DNA of 64,000 bases from an uncultured Lachnospiraceae bacterium. GTDB taxonomy: Bacteria > Bacillota > Clostridia > Lachnospirales > Lachnospiraceae. The notes beneath the pieces were generated by a model, which saw only the letters and a list, made by a program, of their open reading frames with translations, made no database searches and had not been told where the DNA came from. The position numbers and the translations under genes are program-made. Location: NCBI GenBank assembly GCA_934364805.1, contig CAKRMH010000012.1, positions 25,079 through 89,078 of the forward strand, in the 5' to 3' direction. Shown one piece after another: positions 1 through 8,688 of this stretch. Position 1 is the first letter of the stretch. The number at the start of each line of letters is the position of its first letter.

Positions 1-1115
1 AGAGTTCTCTTTGCTGTAAGGAATTTATCAAATGGAAGTCTCGGGATCTTAACGACACAGTAGTCCAGCATTGGCTCGAAACTTGCATATGTTTTCTGTG
101 TGATCGCATTCTTGATCTCATCCAGTGTATAACCAAGTGCGATCTTGGCAGTAACCTTGGCAATCGGGTATCCGGTTGCTTTTGATGCAAGTGCAGATGA
201 ACGGGATACACGAGGGTTTACCTCAATAACACAGTATTCGAAAGAATCCGGATTCAATGCATACTGTACGTTACATCCACCGGTAATCTTTAATTCATTG
301 ATAATGTTCAGTGCAGAACTTCTTAACATCTGGTACTCTTTATCGCCAAGTGTCTGGGAAGGTGCAACTACGATGGAATCTCCGGTATGAACACCAACCG
401 GATCAATGTTCTCCATGTTACATACGGTAATGCAGTTGCCGTTGGCATCACGCATTACTTCGTACTCAACCTCTTTCCAACCTGCGATGCAGCGCTCTAC
501 CAGTACCTCTCCAACGCGGCTCAGGCGAAGTCCGTTGGATAAAATGTCAACTAACTCTTGTTCGTTGTGTGCGATTCCACCACCGCTTCCTCCCAATGTA
601 AATGCAGGACGGAGTACAACCGGATATCCGATGGTATTCGTAAATTTAATACCATCCTCTACATTTTTTACGACCTGTGATGCGGCACATGGCTCACCGA
701 TCTTCTCCATGGTATCTTTGAATGCCTGACGGTCTTCTGCTTTAAAGATTGTCTCTGCAGTCGTTCCGATCAGTTTTACACCATGTTTCTCTAAAAATCC
801 GCTCTCAGCAAGCTCCATACCAAGGTTTAATCCGGCCTGTCCTCCTAATGTCGGAAGGATACTGTCCGGTTTTTCTTTTAAAATGATCTCTTCGAGAACA
901 CTTGCTGTTAATGGCTCAATATATACCTGGTCTGCAATCTCTTTGTCGGTCATGATTGTTGCCGGGTTGGAATTGACCAGACATACTTCCACGCCTTCTT
1001 CTTTCAGTGAACGGCAGGCCTGTGTGCCGGCATAATCGAACTCGGCAGCCTGTCCAATGACGATTGGACCAGAACCAATTACTAATACTTTTTTGATGTC
1101 ATGATTTCTTGGCAT
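1..1115 (-). CDS. carB: Carbamoyl-phosphate synthase large subunit, N-terminal part (cut by window edge)
   Basis: This is the amino-terminal third of the large subunit of carbamoyl-phosphate synthase, which makes carbamoyl phosphate from bicarbonate, ATP and glutamine-derived ammonia for pyrimidine and arginine synthesis. The reading frame starts MPRNHDIKKVLVIGSGPIVI and continues with the typical GQAAEFDYAG and ACRSLKEEG blocks, then runs off position 1. About 371 codons of the usual roughly 1,070 are present. The ATG (1115-1113) overlaps the carA stop codon by one base in a TAATG arrangement, so the two subunits are translationally coupled. The partner CarA supplies ammonia through its amidotransferase domain. 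The truncation is an effect of the window, not of the gene. Confidence 0.95.
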   Translation of the reverse strand, partial: MPRNHDIKKVLVIGSGPIVIGQAAEFDYAGTQACRSLKEEGVEVCLVNSNPATIMTDKEIADQVYIEPLTASVLEEIILKEKPDSILPTLGGQAGLNLGMELAESGFLEKHGVKLIGTTAETIFKAEDRQAFKDTMEKIGEPCAASQVVKNVEDGIKFTNTIGYPVVLRPAFTLGGSGGGIAHNEQELVDILSNGLRLSRVGEVLVERCIAGWKEVEYEVMRDANGNCITVCNMENIDPVGVHTGDSIVVAPSQTLGDKEYQMLRSSALNIINELKITGGCNVQYALNPDSFEYCVIEVNPRVSRSSALASKATGYPIAKVTAKIALGYTLDEIKNAITQKTYASFEPMLDYCVVKIPRLPFDKFLTAKRT

Positions 1116-2185
1116 TACTGTTTTCCTCCCATCATTTCAATAAACCGGTCAAAAAGGTAAGATGAATCCTGCGGTCCAGGACATGCTTCCGGATGGAACT
1201 GAACCGTAAAGATGTTCTTTCCAACATACTCAAGGCCTTCGTTTGTTCCATCATTTACATTTACAAATGCCGGTTTTGCAACCGCCGGATCCAATGTCTC
1301 GGTATCGACCACATAACCATGATTCTGGGAAGAAATATAAACGCGGTTTGTCCTCAGGTCTTTTACCGGATGGTTTCCTCCACGGTGTCCATATTTCATT
1401 TTGTGTGTATCTGCACCTGTCGCAAGTGCCATAAGCTGATGTCCAAGACAGATTGCAAAAATTGGTGTGTCTGAATCGTACAGTTTCTTAATCTCTTTGA
1501 TGATCTCTGTACATTCCTTCGGATCTCCAGGTCCGTTACTTAACATAATTCCGTCCGGATTGGATGCAAGAATTGTTTCTGCGGATGTATGTGCCGGATA
1601 AATGGTCACTTCGCATCCACGTTTATTTAATGACTGGGCAATGTTATTTTTTGCGCCGAAATCAAGCAATGCAACTTTTTTACCGGTGCCTTTTAATACT
1701 CTCTCTTTATCACAGGTTACTTTATCTACCACATTACCTGTGCTATATTCTTTGAGTCTTGGAATAATCTCATCTAAATTGTAATTCTCATTGGTTGTGA
1801 TCATTCCATTCATGGTTCCCTTCTCACGAAGGATCTTGGTCAATGCTCGGGTATCAATTCCGGCAACGCCCGGGATGTCGTATTTTACCAGATAATCCTG
1901 AATCGTTCCTTCACATCGGAAGTTACTTGGCATACGGGACAGTTCTCTTACAATATAGCCATCCGGCCACGGTCTTTTCGACTCCTGATCCGGAGTAATT
2001 CCGTAATTACCAATCAGAGGATATGTCATTACAACTGCCTGTCCTGCGTAGGACGGGTCTGTCAGTACTTCAAGATATCCTGTCATAGAAGTATTGAATA
2101 CGATCTCGCTGATGACTTCTCTGGTAGAACCAATGCTGGTTCCAGTAAATACATTTCCATCTTCGAGTATTAAAAATGCTTTCAT
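1115..2185 (-). CDS. carA: Carbamoyl-phosphate synthase small (glutaminase) subunit
   Basis: This 356-residue protein is the glutamine amidotransferase subunit that hydrolyses glutamine and channels ammonia to CarB. The amino-terminal CPSase small-chain domain (MKAFLILEDGNVFTG, then FNTSMTGYLEVLTDPSYAGQ) is followed by a class I glutaminase domain from about residue 170. That domain carries the oxyanion region SNGPGDP, the nucleophile motif FAICLGHQLMALA (catalytic Cys) and the distal His-Glu pair in VQFHPEACPGP. Length and domain order are normal. It forms an operon with carB, with overlapping stop and start codons. A promoter and a hairpin-rich leader lie upstream. A few related clostridial CarA proteins belong to arginine pathways; nothing here separates the two roles. 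Confidence 0.96.
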   Translation of the reverse strand: MKAFLILEDGNVFTGTSIGSTREVISEIVFNTSMTGYLEVLTDPSYAGQAVVMTYPLIGNYGITPDQESKRPWPDGYIVRELSRMPSNFRCEGTIQDYLVKYDIPGVAGIDTRALTKILREKGTMNGMITTNENYNLDEIIPRLKEYSTGNVVDKVTCDKERVLKGTGKKVALLDFGAKNNIAQSLNKRGCEVTIYPAHTSAETILASNPDGIMLSNGPGDPKECTEIIKEIKKLYDSDTPIFAICLGHQLMALATGADTHKMKYGHRGGNHPVKDLRTNRVYISSQNHGYVVDTETLDPAVAKPAFVNVNDGTNEGLEYVGKNIFTVQFHPEACPGPQDSSYLFDRFIEMMGGKQ

Positions 2186-2211
2186 GTTTCACCTTGCCCT
2201 TTCTTCATTTT

Positions 2212-2243
2212 GGCAAAAAAAAAGAGGGATGCTCTTTTTCGCC
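2212..2243 (-). terminator. Terminator-like hairpin in the carA leader
   Basis: Read on the minus strand, a GGC-started A-rich arm containing AAAAAGAG pairs across a 5-nt loop with CTCTTTTT and a long T run, ending in TGCC. It lies only 27 bases before the carA start and downstream of the carA promoter. It could therefore act as an attenuator. A second hairpin (ATGCC-GTA-GGCAT) sits about 25-30 bases further upstream. The stem is A/U rich, so efficiency is uncertain. Confidence 0.45.
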
Positions 2244-2306
2244 TTTTATGTGTCTTAAGAATGCCTACGGCATGCTTCTCGCACAGTATCTGCCTAAATT
2301 GTAAAA

Positions 2307-2335
2307 AGTTTATCATATCAAGGCACTTTTTTCAA
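2307..2335 (-). promoter_or_regulatory. Sigma-A type promoter of carAB
   Basis: On the minus strand TTGAAA (2335-2330) and TAAACT (2312-2307) are separated by exactly 17 bases. The transcript would begin near 2300, giving a leader of about 115 nt that contains two hairpins before the carA start at 2185. Confidence 0.6.
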
Positions 2336-2408
2336 CCTTTTTGGGCGAATAAAAGTGCCGAGATTTCATACAATTTCTAAAATGTTTTATGCATTTTGTT
2401 TAGAATGC

Positions 2409-2987
2409 TCATAAACAGGATAACACAAAACCGATTGCGATGACAAAGATTGCGACCAGAAATCCAACAATAATTCCGATCAAAGTGCGTTCTTTGATGT
2501 GTTTTACCGGATAATCACACTTTCCCTCTGTGGACAAGCTAAGTGATACAAAACCATTGGTCCCATTTCCCTTCGTATCCATTCTGGAATATCCAAGTGT
2601 TTCAAAATATCCTGCCGCCTCAACCGGCATAGCATTGACCGTAATACGTTTCAGGTGCAGAAATTTGTCTGCATATTTTTTCATTTCAGATGCAATCGTC
2701 CGTGCCAGTCCTTGTTTCTGGTAATACGGGAAAACATATAGCATCGTAATATGTCCTTCCCTCTGCAGTCCGCCAACTGCTATGATCCGTCCTGCATCAA
2801 AAGTTCCCCACATATAAAGCTGTGACTGCCGGATCAGTCCAAGCAGCTGTTCTGTCTGCAGATACTCTTCTGTATAACGTATGATCTGCGGATCTGCAAT
2901 CTTCTCTTTGACACAATGTTCAAAAATTCCTCTGGCTGTCTCTGCCGCCGCCGGGATCTCATTCTCATATAACATTCTTGTTTCCAT
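2409..2987 (-). CDS. GNAT-family N-acetyltransferase with C-terminal membrane helix
   Basis: A 192-residue protein whose first 155 residues look like a GNAT acetyltransferase. The acetyl-CoA pyrophosphate-binding signature is YYQKQGLARTIA, a variant of the Q/RxxGxG/A motif, preceded by the beta-strand ITMLYVFP. The last 25 residues (IGIIVGFLVAIFVIAIGFVLSCL) form one hydrophobic helix, which would tether the enzyme to the inner face of the membrane; this is unusual for the family. The substrate cannot be inferred. The start is supported by AAAGGA ten bases upstream. It lies 19 bases downstream of recD2 on the same strand and is probably co-transcribed with it. Confidence 0.75.
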   Translation of the reverse strand: METRMLYENEIPAAAETARGIFEHCVKEKIADPQIIRYTEEYLQTEQLLGLIRQSQLYMWGTFDAGRIIAVGGLQREGHITMLYVFPYYQKQGLARTIASEMKKYADKFLHLKRITVNAMPVEAAGYFETLGYSRMDTKGNGTNGFVSLSLSTEGKCDYPVKHIKERTLIGIIVGFLVAIFVIAIGFVLSCL

Positions 2988-3006
2988 CTGTTTATTATCC
3001 TTTCCT

Positions 3007-5208
3007 TTATGCCTCGATCAGCCTGTCTTTTAATCCGCTATATCGTTTCAGTTCTGTCGTATTCTGGATCATCATGTTAAACGTTTCATCATTTCCTACC
3101 AGTGTAACACATTTCTTTGCACGTGTAACTGCTGTATAGAGCAGATTACGGTTCATCAGCATATGCGGTCCGGTAAGAAGCGGGATTACAACTGCCGGAT
3201 ACTCTGATCCCTGTGATTTATGTATCGTGATCGCATATGCAAGTTCCAGTTCGTCCAGAAGTTTAAAAGAATACTCCACCATACGGTTCTCATCAAAAGC
3301 AATCGTCATCGTCTCAGCAAATTCATTGATCTGCTGGATGATTCCCATATCGCCGTTGAAAATTCCAGTACCTTTTTCAATGGAAAGTCCATATTTACTG
3401 CGTATCTCCCATTCCAGCTGATAATTATTCTTCGTCTGCATGACCTTATCTCCCTCACGAAAGACCGTGCCATTGTATTCTTTTTCCGTTTTTTTCTTAT
3501 CCGGCGGATTCATATACTGCTGCAAAATCCCATTCAGACGTTCTACCCCGAGAAGTCCTTTTCTCATTGGGGTTAGTACCTGTATATCATATTCCGCCGC
3601 CTCTACGAACTTCGGAAGTTTCTGTTTGATCAGCTGCAATGTGACATTAATGATCTTATCCGCATCGTATCGTTTCAGGAAGAAAAAGTCCATACTCTTA
3701 TTATCCAGTGTAATTTCTTCTCCACGGTTGATCTTATGTGCATTTACGATAATATCCGATGTGCTTGCCTGACGGAAGATTTTTGTCAGCATGACGGTAT
3801 TAAACTGATGTGAATCAATGATATCTTTTAAAACGCTTCCCGGTCCGACGCTTGGAAGCTGATTAACATCCCCCACAAGAATCAGCCTGGTTCCTGCTAC
3901 GACAGCCTTGAGCAGCGAATACATAATGCTGATATCCACCATGGACATCTCATCGATAATGATCACATCCGTTTCTAACGGATTCTGTTCATTCCGCTCA
4001 AATCCGGCGTTTCCGTCCATTCCACCATTAAGCTCCAGCATGCGGTGGATCGTACGTGCTTCAAACCCGGTTGTCTCACTCATACGCTTCGCTGCACGCC
4101 CAGTTGGTGCTGCAAGGAAAATATCCATTCCTTCCATCTCAAAATACCGGATAATTGTGTTGATGGTCGTTGTTTTTCCAGTTCCAGGTCCTCCCGTTAT
4201 AACAAGCACACCATTCCGGATTGCCTCACGCACTGCCTGGATCTGATGTTCATCAAGCTGGATATCTGACTTTTTCTCAATGGCGTGTATCCGCTGTTCA
4301 ATCTCTGCATCCGATACATCATATTTGATATTCAGCTGTTTTAACATGGTTGCCACATTCGCCTCCATGTAAAAGAAACTGGCCGAATAGATCTGTGTCA
4401 CATCCTCATTCTGGCGCATTACAATCTTGCGGTCCATTGCCAGATTCATATAATGTTTCTCAATGTGTTCCGGATCAATGTCCAAAAGCAGACTTGTCCG
4501 CCTGGTCAGCTCATCCATCGGAAGATAGGTATGTCCTTCTCCCGCAGCCTGAAGCAGTGCATATTGTATTCCACTCCGGATCCGGAAATCTGAGTCCGTC
4601 CGTATCCCGACTTTTGCCGCAATCTCATCTGCCGTCCGAAATCCGACACCTTCCATATCATCTGCAAGCTGATACGGGTTCTCTTTCAGAATACGATAAA
4701 TCTCCTGTCCATATGTATTATAGATTTTTACTGCGAGGTTTACATGGATCCCGTATTGCTGCAAAAAAATCATTGCCTGTCGTAAATCCTTTTTGGCATT
4801 CACCTGATCCGCAATCTCCATCGCTTTATGTTCACTGATGCCTTTTACTTCCGCAAGCCGTTCCGGTTCTTCCTCAATGATCCGGAACGTATCCTCTTTA
4901 AATCTTCTTACAATTCGGGCAGCAAGTGCAATTCCAATTCCTTTGATGGCCCCCGATCCCAGATAGCGTTCGATCGCAAGTTCATCCTGAGGCGCCTTCT
5001 CTTCAAAAGACGAAATCTTAAATTGTCTTCCATAAGTCGGATGATCCGTATATTCTCCTTTTGCCTCGATATTCTCGCCCTCAGCAATATCTGAGAAATA
5101 ACCGACACAGGTCACTTCCTCTTCTTCATATATCAGTACCAGAACGGTGTATCCGTTATCTGCATTCCGGTAAATGATATGGTCTACATATCCATTAATC
5201 GTCTCCAA
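3007..5208 (-). CDS. recD2: RecD2-type ATP-dependent DNA helicase
   Basis: A 733-residue superfamily 1B helicase of the RecD2 class, the form found in bacteria without RecBC that unwinds DNA 5' to 3' in repair and fork processing. The amino-terminal RecD2 region includes helix-hairpin-helix-like stretches (SGAIKGIGIALAARIVRRF; ILKENPYQLADDMEGVGFRTADEIA). The motor has Walker A GGPGTGKTTT, Walker B DVIIIDEMSMVD, and the late motif AYAITIHKSQGSEYPAVV followed by LLYTAVTRAKK. The start is a TTG (5208-5206), chosen because the conserved N-terminus ETINGYVDHIIYRN begins there and AAAAGGAA lies upstream. A terminator separates it from the flagellar genes. Confidence 0.93.
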   Translation of the reverse strand: METINGYVDHIIYRNADNGYTVLVLIYEEEEVTCVGYFSDIAEGENIEAKGEYTDHPTYGRQFKISSFEEKAPQDELAIERYLGSGAIKGIGIALAARIVRRFKEDTFRIIEEEPERLAEVKGISEHKAMEIADQVNAKKDLRQAMIFLQQYGIHVNLAVKIYNTYGQEIYRILKENPYQLADDMEGVGFRTADEIAAKVGIRTDSDFRIRSGIQYALLQAAGEGHTYLPMDELTRRTSLLLDIDPEHIEKHYMNLAMDRKIVMRQNEDVTQIYSASFFYMEANVATMLKQLNIKYDVSDAEIEQRIHAIEKKSDIQLDEHQIQAVREAIRNGVLVITGGPGTGKTTTINTIIRYFEMEGMDIFLAAPTGRAAKRMSETTGFEARTIHRMLELNGGMDGNAGFERNEQNPLETDVIIIDEMSMVDISIMYSLLKAVVAGTRLILVGDVNQLPSVGPGSVLKDIIDSHQFNTVMLTKIFRQASTSDIIVNAHKINRGEEITLDNKSMDFFFLKRYDADKIINVTLQLIKQKLPKFVEAAEYDIQVLTPMRKGLLGVERLNGILQQYMNPPDKKKTEKEYNGTVFREGDKVMQTKNNYQLEWEIRSKYGLSIEKGTGIFNGDMGIIQQINEFAETMTIAFDENRMVEYSFKLLDELELAYAITIHKSQGSEYPAVVIPLLTGPHMLMNRNLLYTAVTRAKKCVTLVGNDETFNMMIQNTTELKRYSGLKDRLIEA

Positions 5209-5260
5209 GCTCTATCTGTTCCTTTTCTCCATTTTCTGTCCGCAATGTCTTTCGCACAGG

Positions 5261-5299
5261 AAAAGAGCAGACTACGTCTGTTCCAACATACTCTGCTCC
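5261..5299 (-). terminator. Intrinsic terminator after the flagellar rod operon
   Basis: On the minus strand GGAGCAGA and TCTGCTC pair across an approximately 22-nt partly structured loop and are followed by TTTT. It lies directly downstream of the FlgJ-like gene and upstream of recD2. Confidence 0.6.
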
Positions 5300-5307
5300 C
5301 ATCTCTT

Positions 5308-5667
5308 TTACTCAATATTATAATTACGCTTCATTGCCTCATATAACTGCTGCGTATAATTCTCACCGACCTGATCCACGATCTCGTCCGCAACCAGTTC
5401 AATTGCATTGTCCATATACATATCCTTGTACTGGGACACCGTAGAATCTTCGTCGTCTTCGCTCGTCAAAGTATCTTTCATTTCCTTGATGATCTGCTCT
5501 ACAAAGTAAGACTCAAAATCCTTGATCACACCTTTCAGTTCATCTTCTGAAGAATCTTTTGACAATCCCTTTAAAGAGCTGCTCAGGGAACTGGCAGACG
5601 ATGCTGCACTGCTGTTCTGTGCCGAATTAAGTACACCAGACATATTACCAAGTGATGAAATGTCCAT
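5308..5667 (-). CDS. Rod-binding protein, FlgJ N-domain type
   Basis: A 119-residue protein resembling the amino-terminal rod-binding domain of FlgJ, without the muramidase domain that proteobacterial FlgJ carries. A Ser/Ala-rich amino-terminal stretch (about residues 10-35) is followed by the conserved core LKGVIKDFESYFVEQIIKEM and, near the C-terminus, a helix of the form MYMDNAIELVADEIV. This domain caps or scaffolds assembly of the flagellar rod in the periplasm-equivalent space. It follows two rod/hook-family genes with a 12-base gap, and is the last gene before a terminator. In Firmicutes it is normal for the rod-binding domain to stand alone. Confidence 0.8.
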   Translation of the reverse strand: MDISSLGNMSGVLNSAQNSSAASSASSLSSSLKGLSKDSSEDELKGVIKDFESYFVEQIIKEMKDTLTSEDDEDSTVSQYKDMYMDNAIELVADEIVDQVGENYTQQLYEAMKRNYNIE

Positions 5668-5679
5668 ATCCTACACCTC

Positions 5680-6498
5680 TTATCGTTTCAGATTATTGGC
5701 GGTTTCCAGCATGGAATCCGCTGTTGTGATTGCCTTTGAGTTCAGTTCGTATGCACGCTGCGCAACGATCATATTCACCATCTCGTCAGCGACAGATACA
5801 TTGGATGCTTCCAGACGTTTCTGACATACCTTACTGTTTGTTACTCCTGCAGTAGTTCCCTCCTGCATTGGATTGCCTGATGCTGCTGTTGCCTCAAGCA
5901 GACTGTTGGAACGCTTTTCAAGTCCAGTTGGATTGTTAAACTGATATACGCCAAAATACTGGTTCAATGAAACATACTGATTCTCATTATTATAGTATCC
6001 AATCTCACCAGTCTGGGAGAACTGCATTTTTTCGGCGCTGACACCATTTGGAACCGTAATCGTATTACCATTCCGGTCAAGAACCGGATAACCCTGTTTC
6101 GTTGCAAGGATCGTGCTTCCGTCTGCAGCAATACTCCAGGTGAAGCTTCCATTTCTTGTGTAATAAGTCTGTCCATCAACACCTCTTACCGCAAAAAATC
6201 CATCTCCTTCTAACGCAAAATCCGTGTCACTCTCTGTCTCTGTCAGATTTCCCTGTGTATACATGGATGTAGTTGCTGCAACTCTCGTTCCAAGACCAAC
6301 CTGTGCACCAACCGGCTTTTCTGCTCCATTTGCAGATGTGGTTCTTGTCTGGATTGTCTGATATAACAAAGATTTGAATTCCGTACGTTCAGACTTAAAT
6401 CCTGTTGTATTCACATTTGAAAGATTATTTGAAATAGTATCCAGATTTGTCTGCTCTGCGATCATTCCTGTCGCAGCAGTATATAATGCTCTCATCAT
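5680..6498 (-). CDS. Flagellar basal-body rod protein, FlgG/FlhP-like
   Basis: A 272-residue axial flagellar protein. The N-terminus (MMRALYTAATGMIAEQTNLDTISNNLSNVNTTGFKSE) carries the family signature ISNNLxNVNTTGFK. The middle has the FlgG-type sequence FALEGDGFFAVRGVDGQTYYTRNGSF, and the C-terminus the coiled-coil SNVSVADEMVNMIVAQRAYELNSKAI. These segments polymerise into the rod. Gene order (mbl, FlhO-like, FlhP-like) matches the Bacillus subtilis mbl-flhO-flhP cluster. I infer it builds the distal rod, but FlgF/FlgG/FlhP paralogues cannot be separated securely by eye. Confidence 0.88.
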   Translation of the reverse strand: MMRALYTAATGMIAEQTNLDTISNNLSNVNTTGFKSERTEFKSLLYQTIQTRTTSANGAEKPVGAQVGLGTRVAATTSMYTQGNLTETESDTDFALEGDGFFAVRGVDGQTYYTRNGSFTWSIAADGSTILATKQGYPVLDRNGNTITVPNGVSAEKMQFSQTGEIGYYNNENQYVSLNQYFGVYQFNNPTGLEKRSNSLLEATAASGNPMQEGTTAGVTNSKVCQKRLEASNVSVADEMVNMIVAQRAYELNSKAITTADSMLETANNLKR

Positions 6499-6536
6499 AG
6501 GACATTTTCTCCTTTGCAGAATCGTTTATTGACTAC

Positions 6537-7337
6537 TTATACCTTACCAACCTGATTTGCTGCGATGTCAAGTGTTCCATCGATCGATGTAATCACTTTC
6601 TGTCCAGCCTCATATGCTCTCTGGATTGTGATCATGTTGACCATCTCCGATACAACATTTACGTTTGATGTCTCCAGGGTTCCCTGTTCCACTGTTGCAT
6701 CTGAGTTCACCACTCTTCCGCCATCTACGAGATTGTACATATTCTCGCCATATTTTTCAAGATAGTCATAATTGTCAACATTCACCACTCCGATGTTGCT
6801 GACAAGCTGATCATTTTGATACACCTGTCCAAGTTCATTGACCTGGATCTTGGCATTCGGATCAACACGCACGTAATTGCCTTCTCCTGCATTACCAGTC
6901 AGAGCACCGTTCGTATTTAATACGTAGTCTCCATCTTTGGTAACCAGATAACCATTCCGGTTCACAGTAAATGCACCATCTCTGGTATATTTTACAGAAG
7001 TTTCCCCGGCCTTATTGGTAAATGCGATTGCAAAAAAACCATCTCCATTGATCGCAAAATCCGTATCATTGTCCGTCACTTTTAAATTACCAGTCGAATA
7101 ATCCGTATAAACCTGTCCAAGCTTCGTTCCATACGTAATTCCTCCGATGCGTTTTGGAAGACCATAGTCCGATGTATCCCGGATACGGAACGCCAGCTCA
7201 TCCCCGAACGTTGTTGCTGTTGTTCCTTCTTTCTTATATCCAGTTGTATCCGCATTTGCAAGGTTATTCGAGAGAACGTCCAGACGTTTCATCTCATTCA
7301 CCATTCCTGTATGTGCAGTATAAAGACCCTTTACCAT
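6537..7337 (-). CDS. Flagellar basal-body rod protein, FlgF/FlhO-like
   Basis: A 266-residue paralogue of the adjacent rod protein. It begins MVKGLYTAHTGMVNEMKRLDVLSNNLANADTTGYKKEG, has the central FAINGDGFFAIAF block with YTRDGAFTVNRNGYLVTKDG, and ends SNVNVVSEMVNMITIQRAYEAGQKVI. The paired heptad-like termini form the axial helix bundle. It lies between mbl (24-base gap) and the FlgG-like gene (38-base gap), and is expected to be expressed with both. Its role would be proximal rod; the exact FlgF versus FlhO assignment is inference. Confidence 0.86.
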   Translation of the reverse strand: MVKGLYTAHTGMVNEMKRLDVLSNNLANADTTGYKKEGTTATTFGDELAFRIRDTSDYGLPKRIGGITYGTKLGQVYTDYSTGNLKVTDNDTDFAINGDGFFAIAFTNKAGETSVKYTRDGAFTVNRNGYLVTKDGDYVLNTNGALTGNAGEGNYVRVDPNAKIQVNELGQVYQNDQLVSNIGVVNVDNYDYLEKYGENMYNLVDGGRVVNSDATVEQGTLETSNVNVVSEMVNMITIQRAYEAGQKVITSIDGTLDIAANQVGKV

Positions 7338-7361
7338 ACGCTACTCCTTTTGCCGCAGGTT

Positions 7362-8357
7362 TTAATCGTCGTCACGCTTACCTGCTAAAAACTCTACATA
7401 TTTACCGGTTCCGATGGCAACACAGGTCATTGGTTCCTCTGCTGTCATTGTATTGATCCCTGTCTTATCCTCGATCAATTCTTCTAATCCACGAAGAAGA
7501 GAGCCGCCACCTGTCAGAACAATTCCTCTGTCTGCAACGTCAGCTGCAAGTTCTGGTGGAGTTTTCTCCAGTACGGAATGTACCGCTTCTACGATCTGAA
7601 GTGTCGGCTCACGTAAAGCTTCTTCTGTCTCTTCAGAGCTTACTGTTACAGTTCTTGGAAGTCCGGTAACAAGATTACGTCCACGTACATCCATTGTCTC
7701 ATTCTGAGCCAGAGGATAGCATGTTCCGATCTTGATCTTAATGTCTTCTGCGGTTCTCTCACCAATCAGAAGATTGTGTTTCTTACGCATATATCTTACA
7801 AGTGCCTCATCAAAATCATCACCGGCGATCTTGATCGACGTGCTTACTACAGATCCGCCAAGAGAGATAACAGCGATATCTGCAGTACCGCCTCCGATAT
7901 CTACGATCATATTACCACATGGTCTTGCAATATCAATACCTGCACCGATTGCTGCTGCGATTGGCTCCTCGATGATTGCCACTTCTCTTGCGCCTGCCTG
8001 ATACGTAGCATCTTCAACAGCCTTTTTCTCTACTTCCGTAACACCACTTGGGACACAGACGCTGATACGTGGTTTGCGGAAAGTTTTCTTGCCGAGTGCC
8101 TTCTGAATAAAGTATTTGATCATTTTCTCTGTTACCGTGTAATCAGAGATAACACCCTGACGCAATGGTCTTACCGCCACGATATTCCCAGGTGTTCTTC
8201 CAAGCATCAGTCTTGCCTCTTCACCAATTGCTTTGATCTTATTGGTGTCTCTGTCAAATGCAACTACAGATGGCTCTTTTAACACAACACCTTTTCCTTT
8301 TATATATACCAAAATACTCGCAGTACCTAAATCAATACCGATATCTGATCCAATCAT
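7362..8357 (-). CDS. mbl: MreB/Mbl actin-like rod-shape protein
   Basis: A 331-residue bacterial actin that forms membrane-associated filaments guiding cell-wall synthesis. The phosphate-binding loop is IGIDLGTASILVYIKGKGVV, the second phosphate region NMIVDIGGGTADIAVISLGG, and the adenosine region GIVLTGGGSLLRGLEELI. MreB-specific blocks PSVVAFDRDTNKIKAIGEEA and IAAAIGAGIDI are present. Length is typical. I prefer the Mbl label because the two flagellar rod genes immediately downstream reproduce the Bacillus mbl neighbourhood; mreC and mreD are absent. A promoter at 8472-8499 drives the cluster. Assignment to MreB rather than Mbl cannot be excluded by eye. Confidence 0.92.
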   Translation of the reverse strand: MIGSDIGIDLGTASILVYIKGKGVVLKEPSVVAFDRDTNKIKAIGEEARLMLGRTPGNIVAVRPLRQGVISDYTVTEKMIKYFIQKALGKKTFRKPRISVCVPSGVTEVEKKAVEDATYQAGAREVAIIEEPIAAAIGAGIDIARPCGNMIVDIGGGTADIAVISLGGSVVSTSIKIAGDDFDEALVRYMRKKHNLLIGERTAEDIKIKIGTCYPLAQNETMDVRGRNLVTGLPRTVTVSSEETEEALREPTLQIVEAVHSVLEKTPPELAADVADRGIVLTGGGSLLRGLEELIEDKTGINTMTAEEPMTCVAIGTGKYVEFLAGKRDDD

Positions 8358-8471
8358 GAATCGTTCCTCTCTTTCTTCGTTCTGACTCTTTATGTGTGAT
8401 TCGTCTCTGACATTCTTATCCAGAAATAGACGCAGAGATGCATTTAATCATATTTTTACATATACATTACC

Positions 8472-8499
8472 ATTATATACAATTCGCTTCATTTTTCAA
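8472..8499 (-). promoter_or_regulatory. Sigma-A type promoter of the mbl-flagellar operon
   Basis: On the minus strand TTGAAA (8499-8494) is separated by 16 bases from TATAAT (8477-8472). The start codon of mbl is about 115 bases downstream, so a leader of moderate length is predicted. Confidence 0.6.
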
Positions 8500-8631
8500 A
8501 TATTTTTTCTTTGTTACAGGCAGATTTAAAAAAATCTTCATTTTTTCATGGTTTCATCACACACTTGTCACATTTGGCATATATCTTCTAAGAGTACTAG
8601 CTAATCAGCTAATATAATTTTTCATAACTCA

Positions 8632-8665
8632 TACCTTCCGGATATTGTGCTGTATCCGGAGGGTA
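8632..8665 (-). terminator. Hairpin downstream of uvrA
   Basis: A 13-bp stem with one wobble (TACCTTCCGGATA pairing with TATCCGGAGGGTA, 8-nt loop) begins 24 bases after the uvrA stop. There is no strong T run on either side (minus-strand continuation TGAGTTATGAAAAATT), so termination strength is uncertain. Confidence 0.45.
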
Positions 8666-8688
8666 CTCCCCAAATTCCCCGGCACTTC

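Larger units (their letters stand above)
8358..8688. other. Intergenic region between uvrA and mbl
   Basis: These 331 bases hold the mbl promoter (8472-8499) and the uvrA terminator hairpin (8632-8665). The remainder is AT rich and I see no open reading frame or further structure. Confidence 0.6.

Noticed and set aside
1193..1784. Several plus-strand open frames over carA
   Set aside because: Shadows of a confidently identified minus-strand gene, no ribosome sites.
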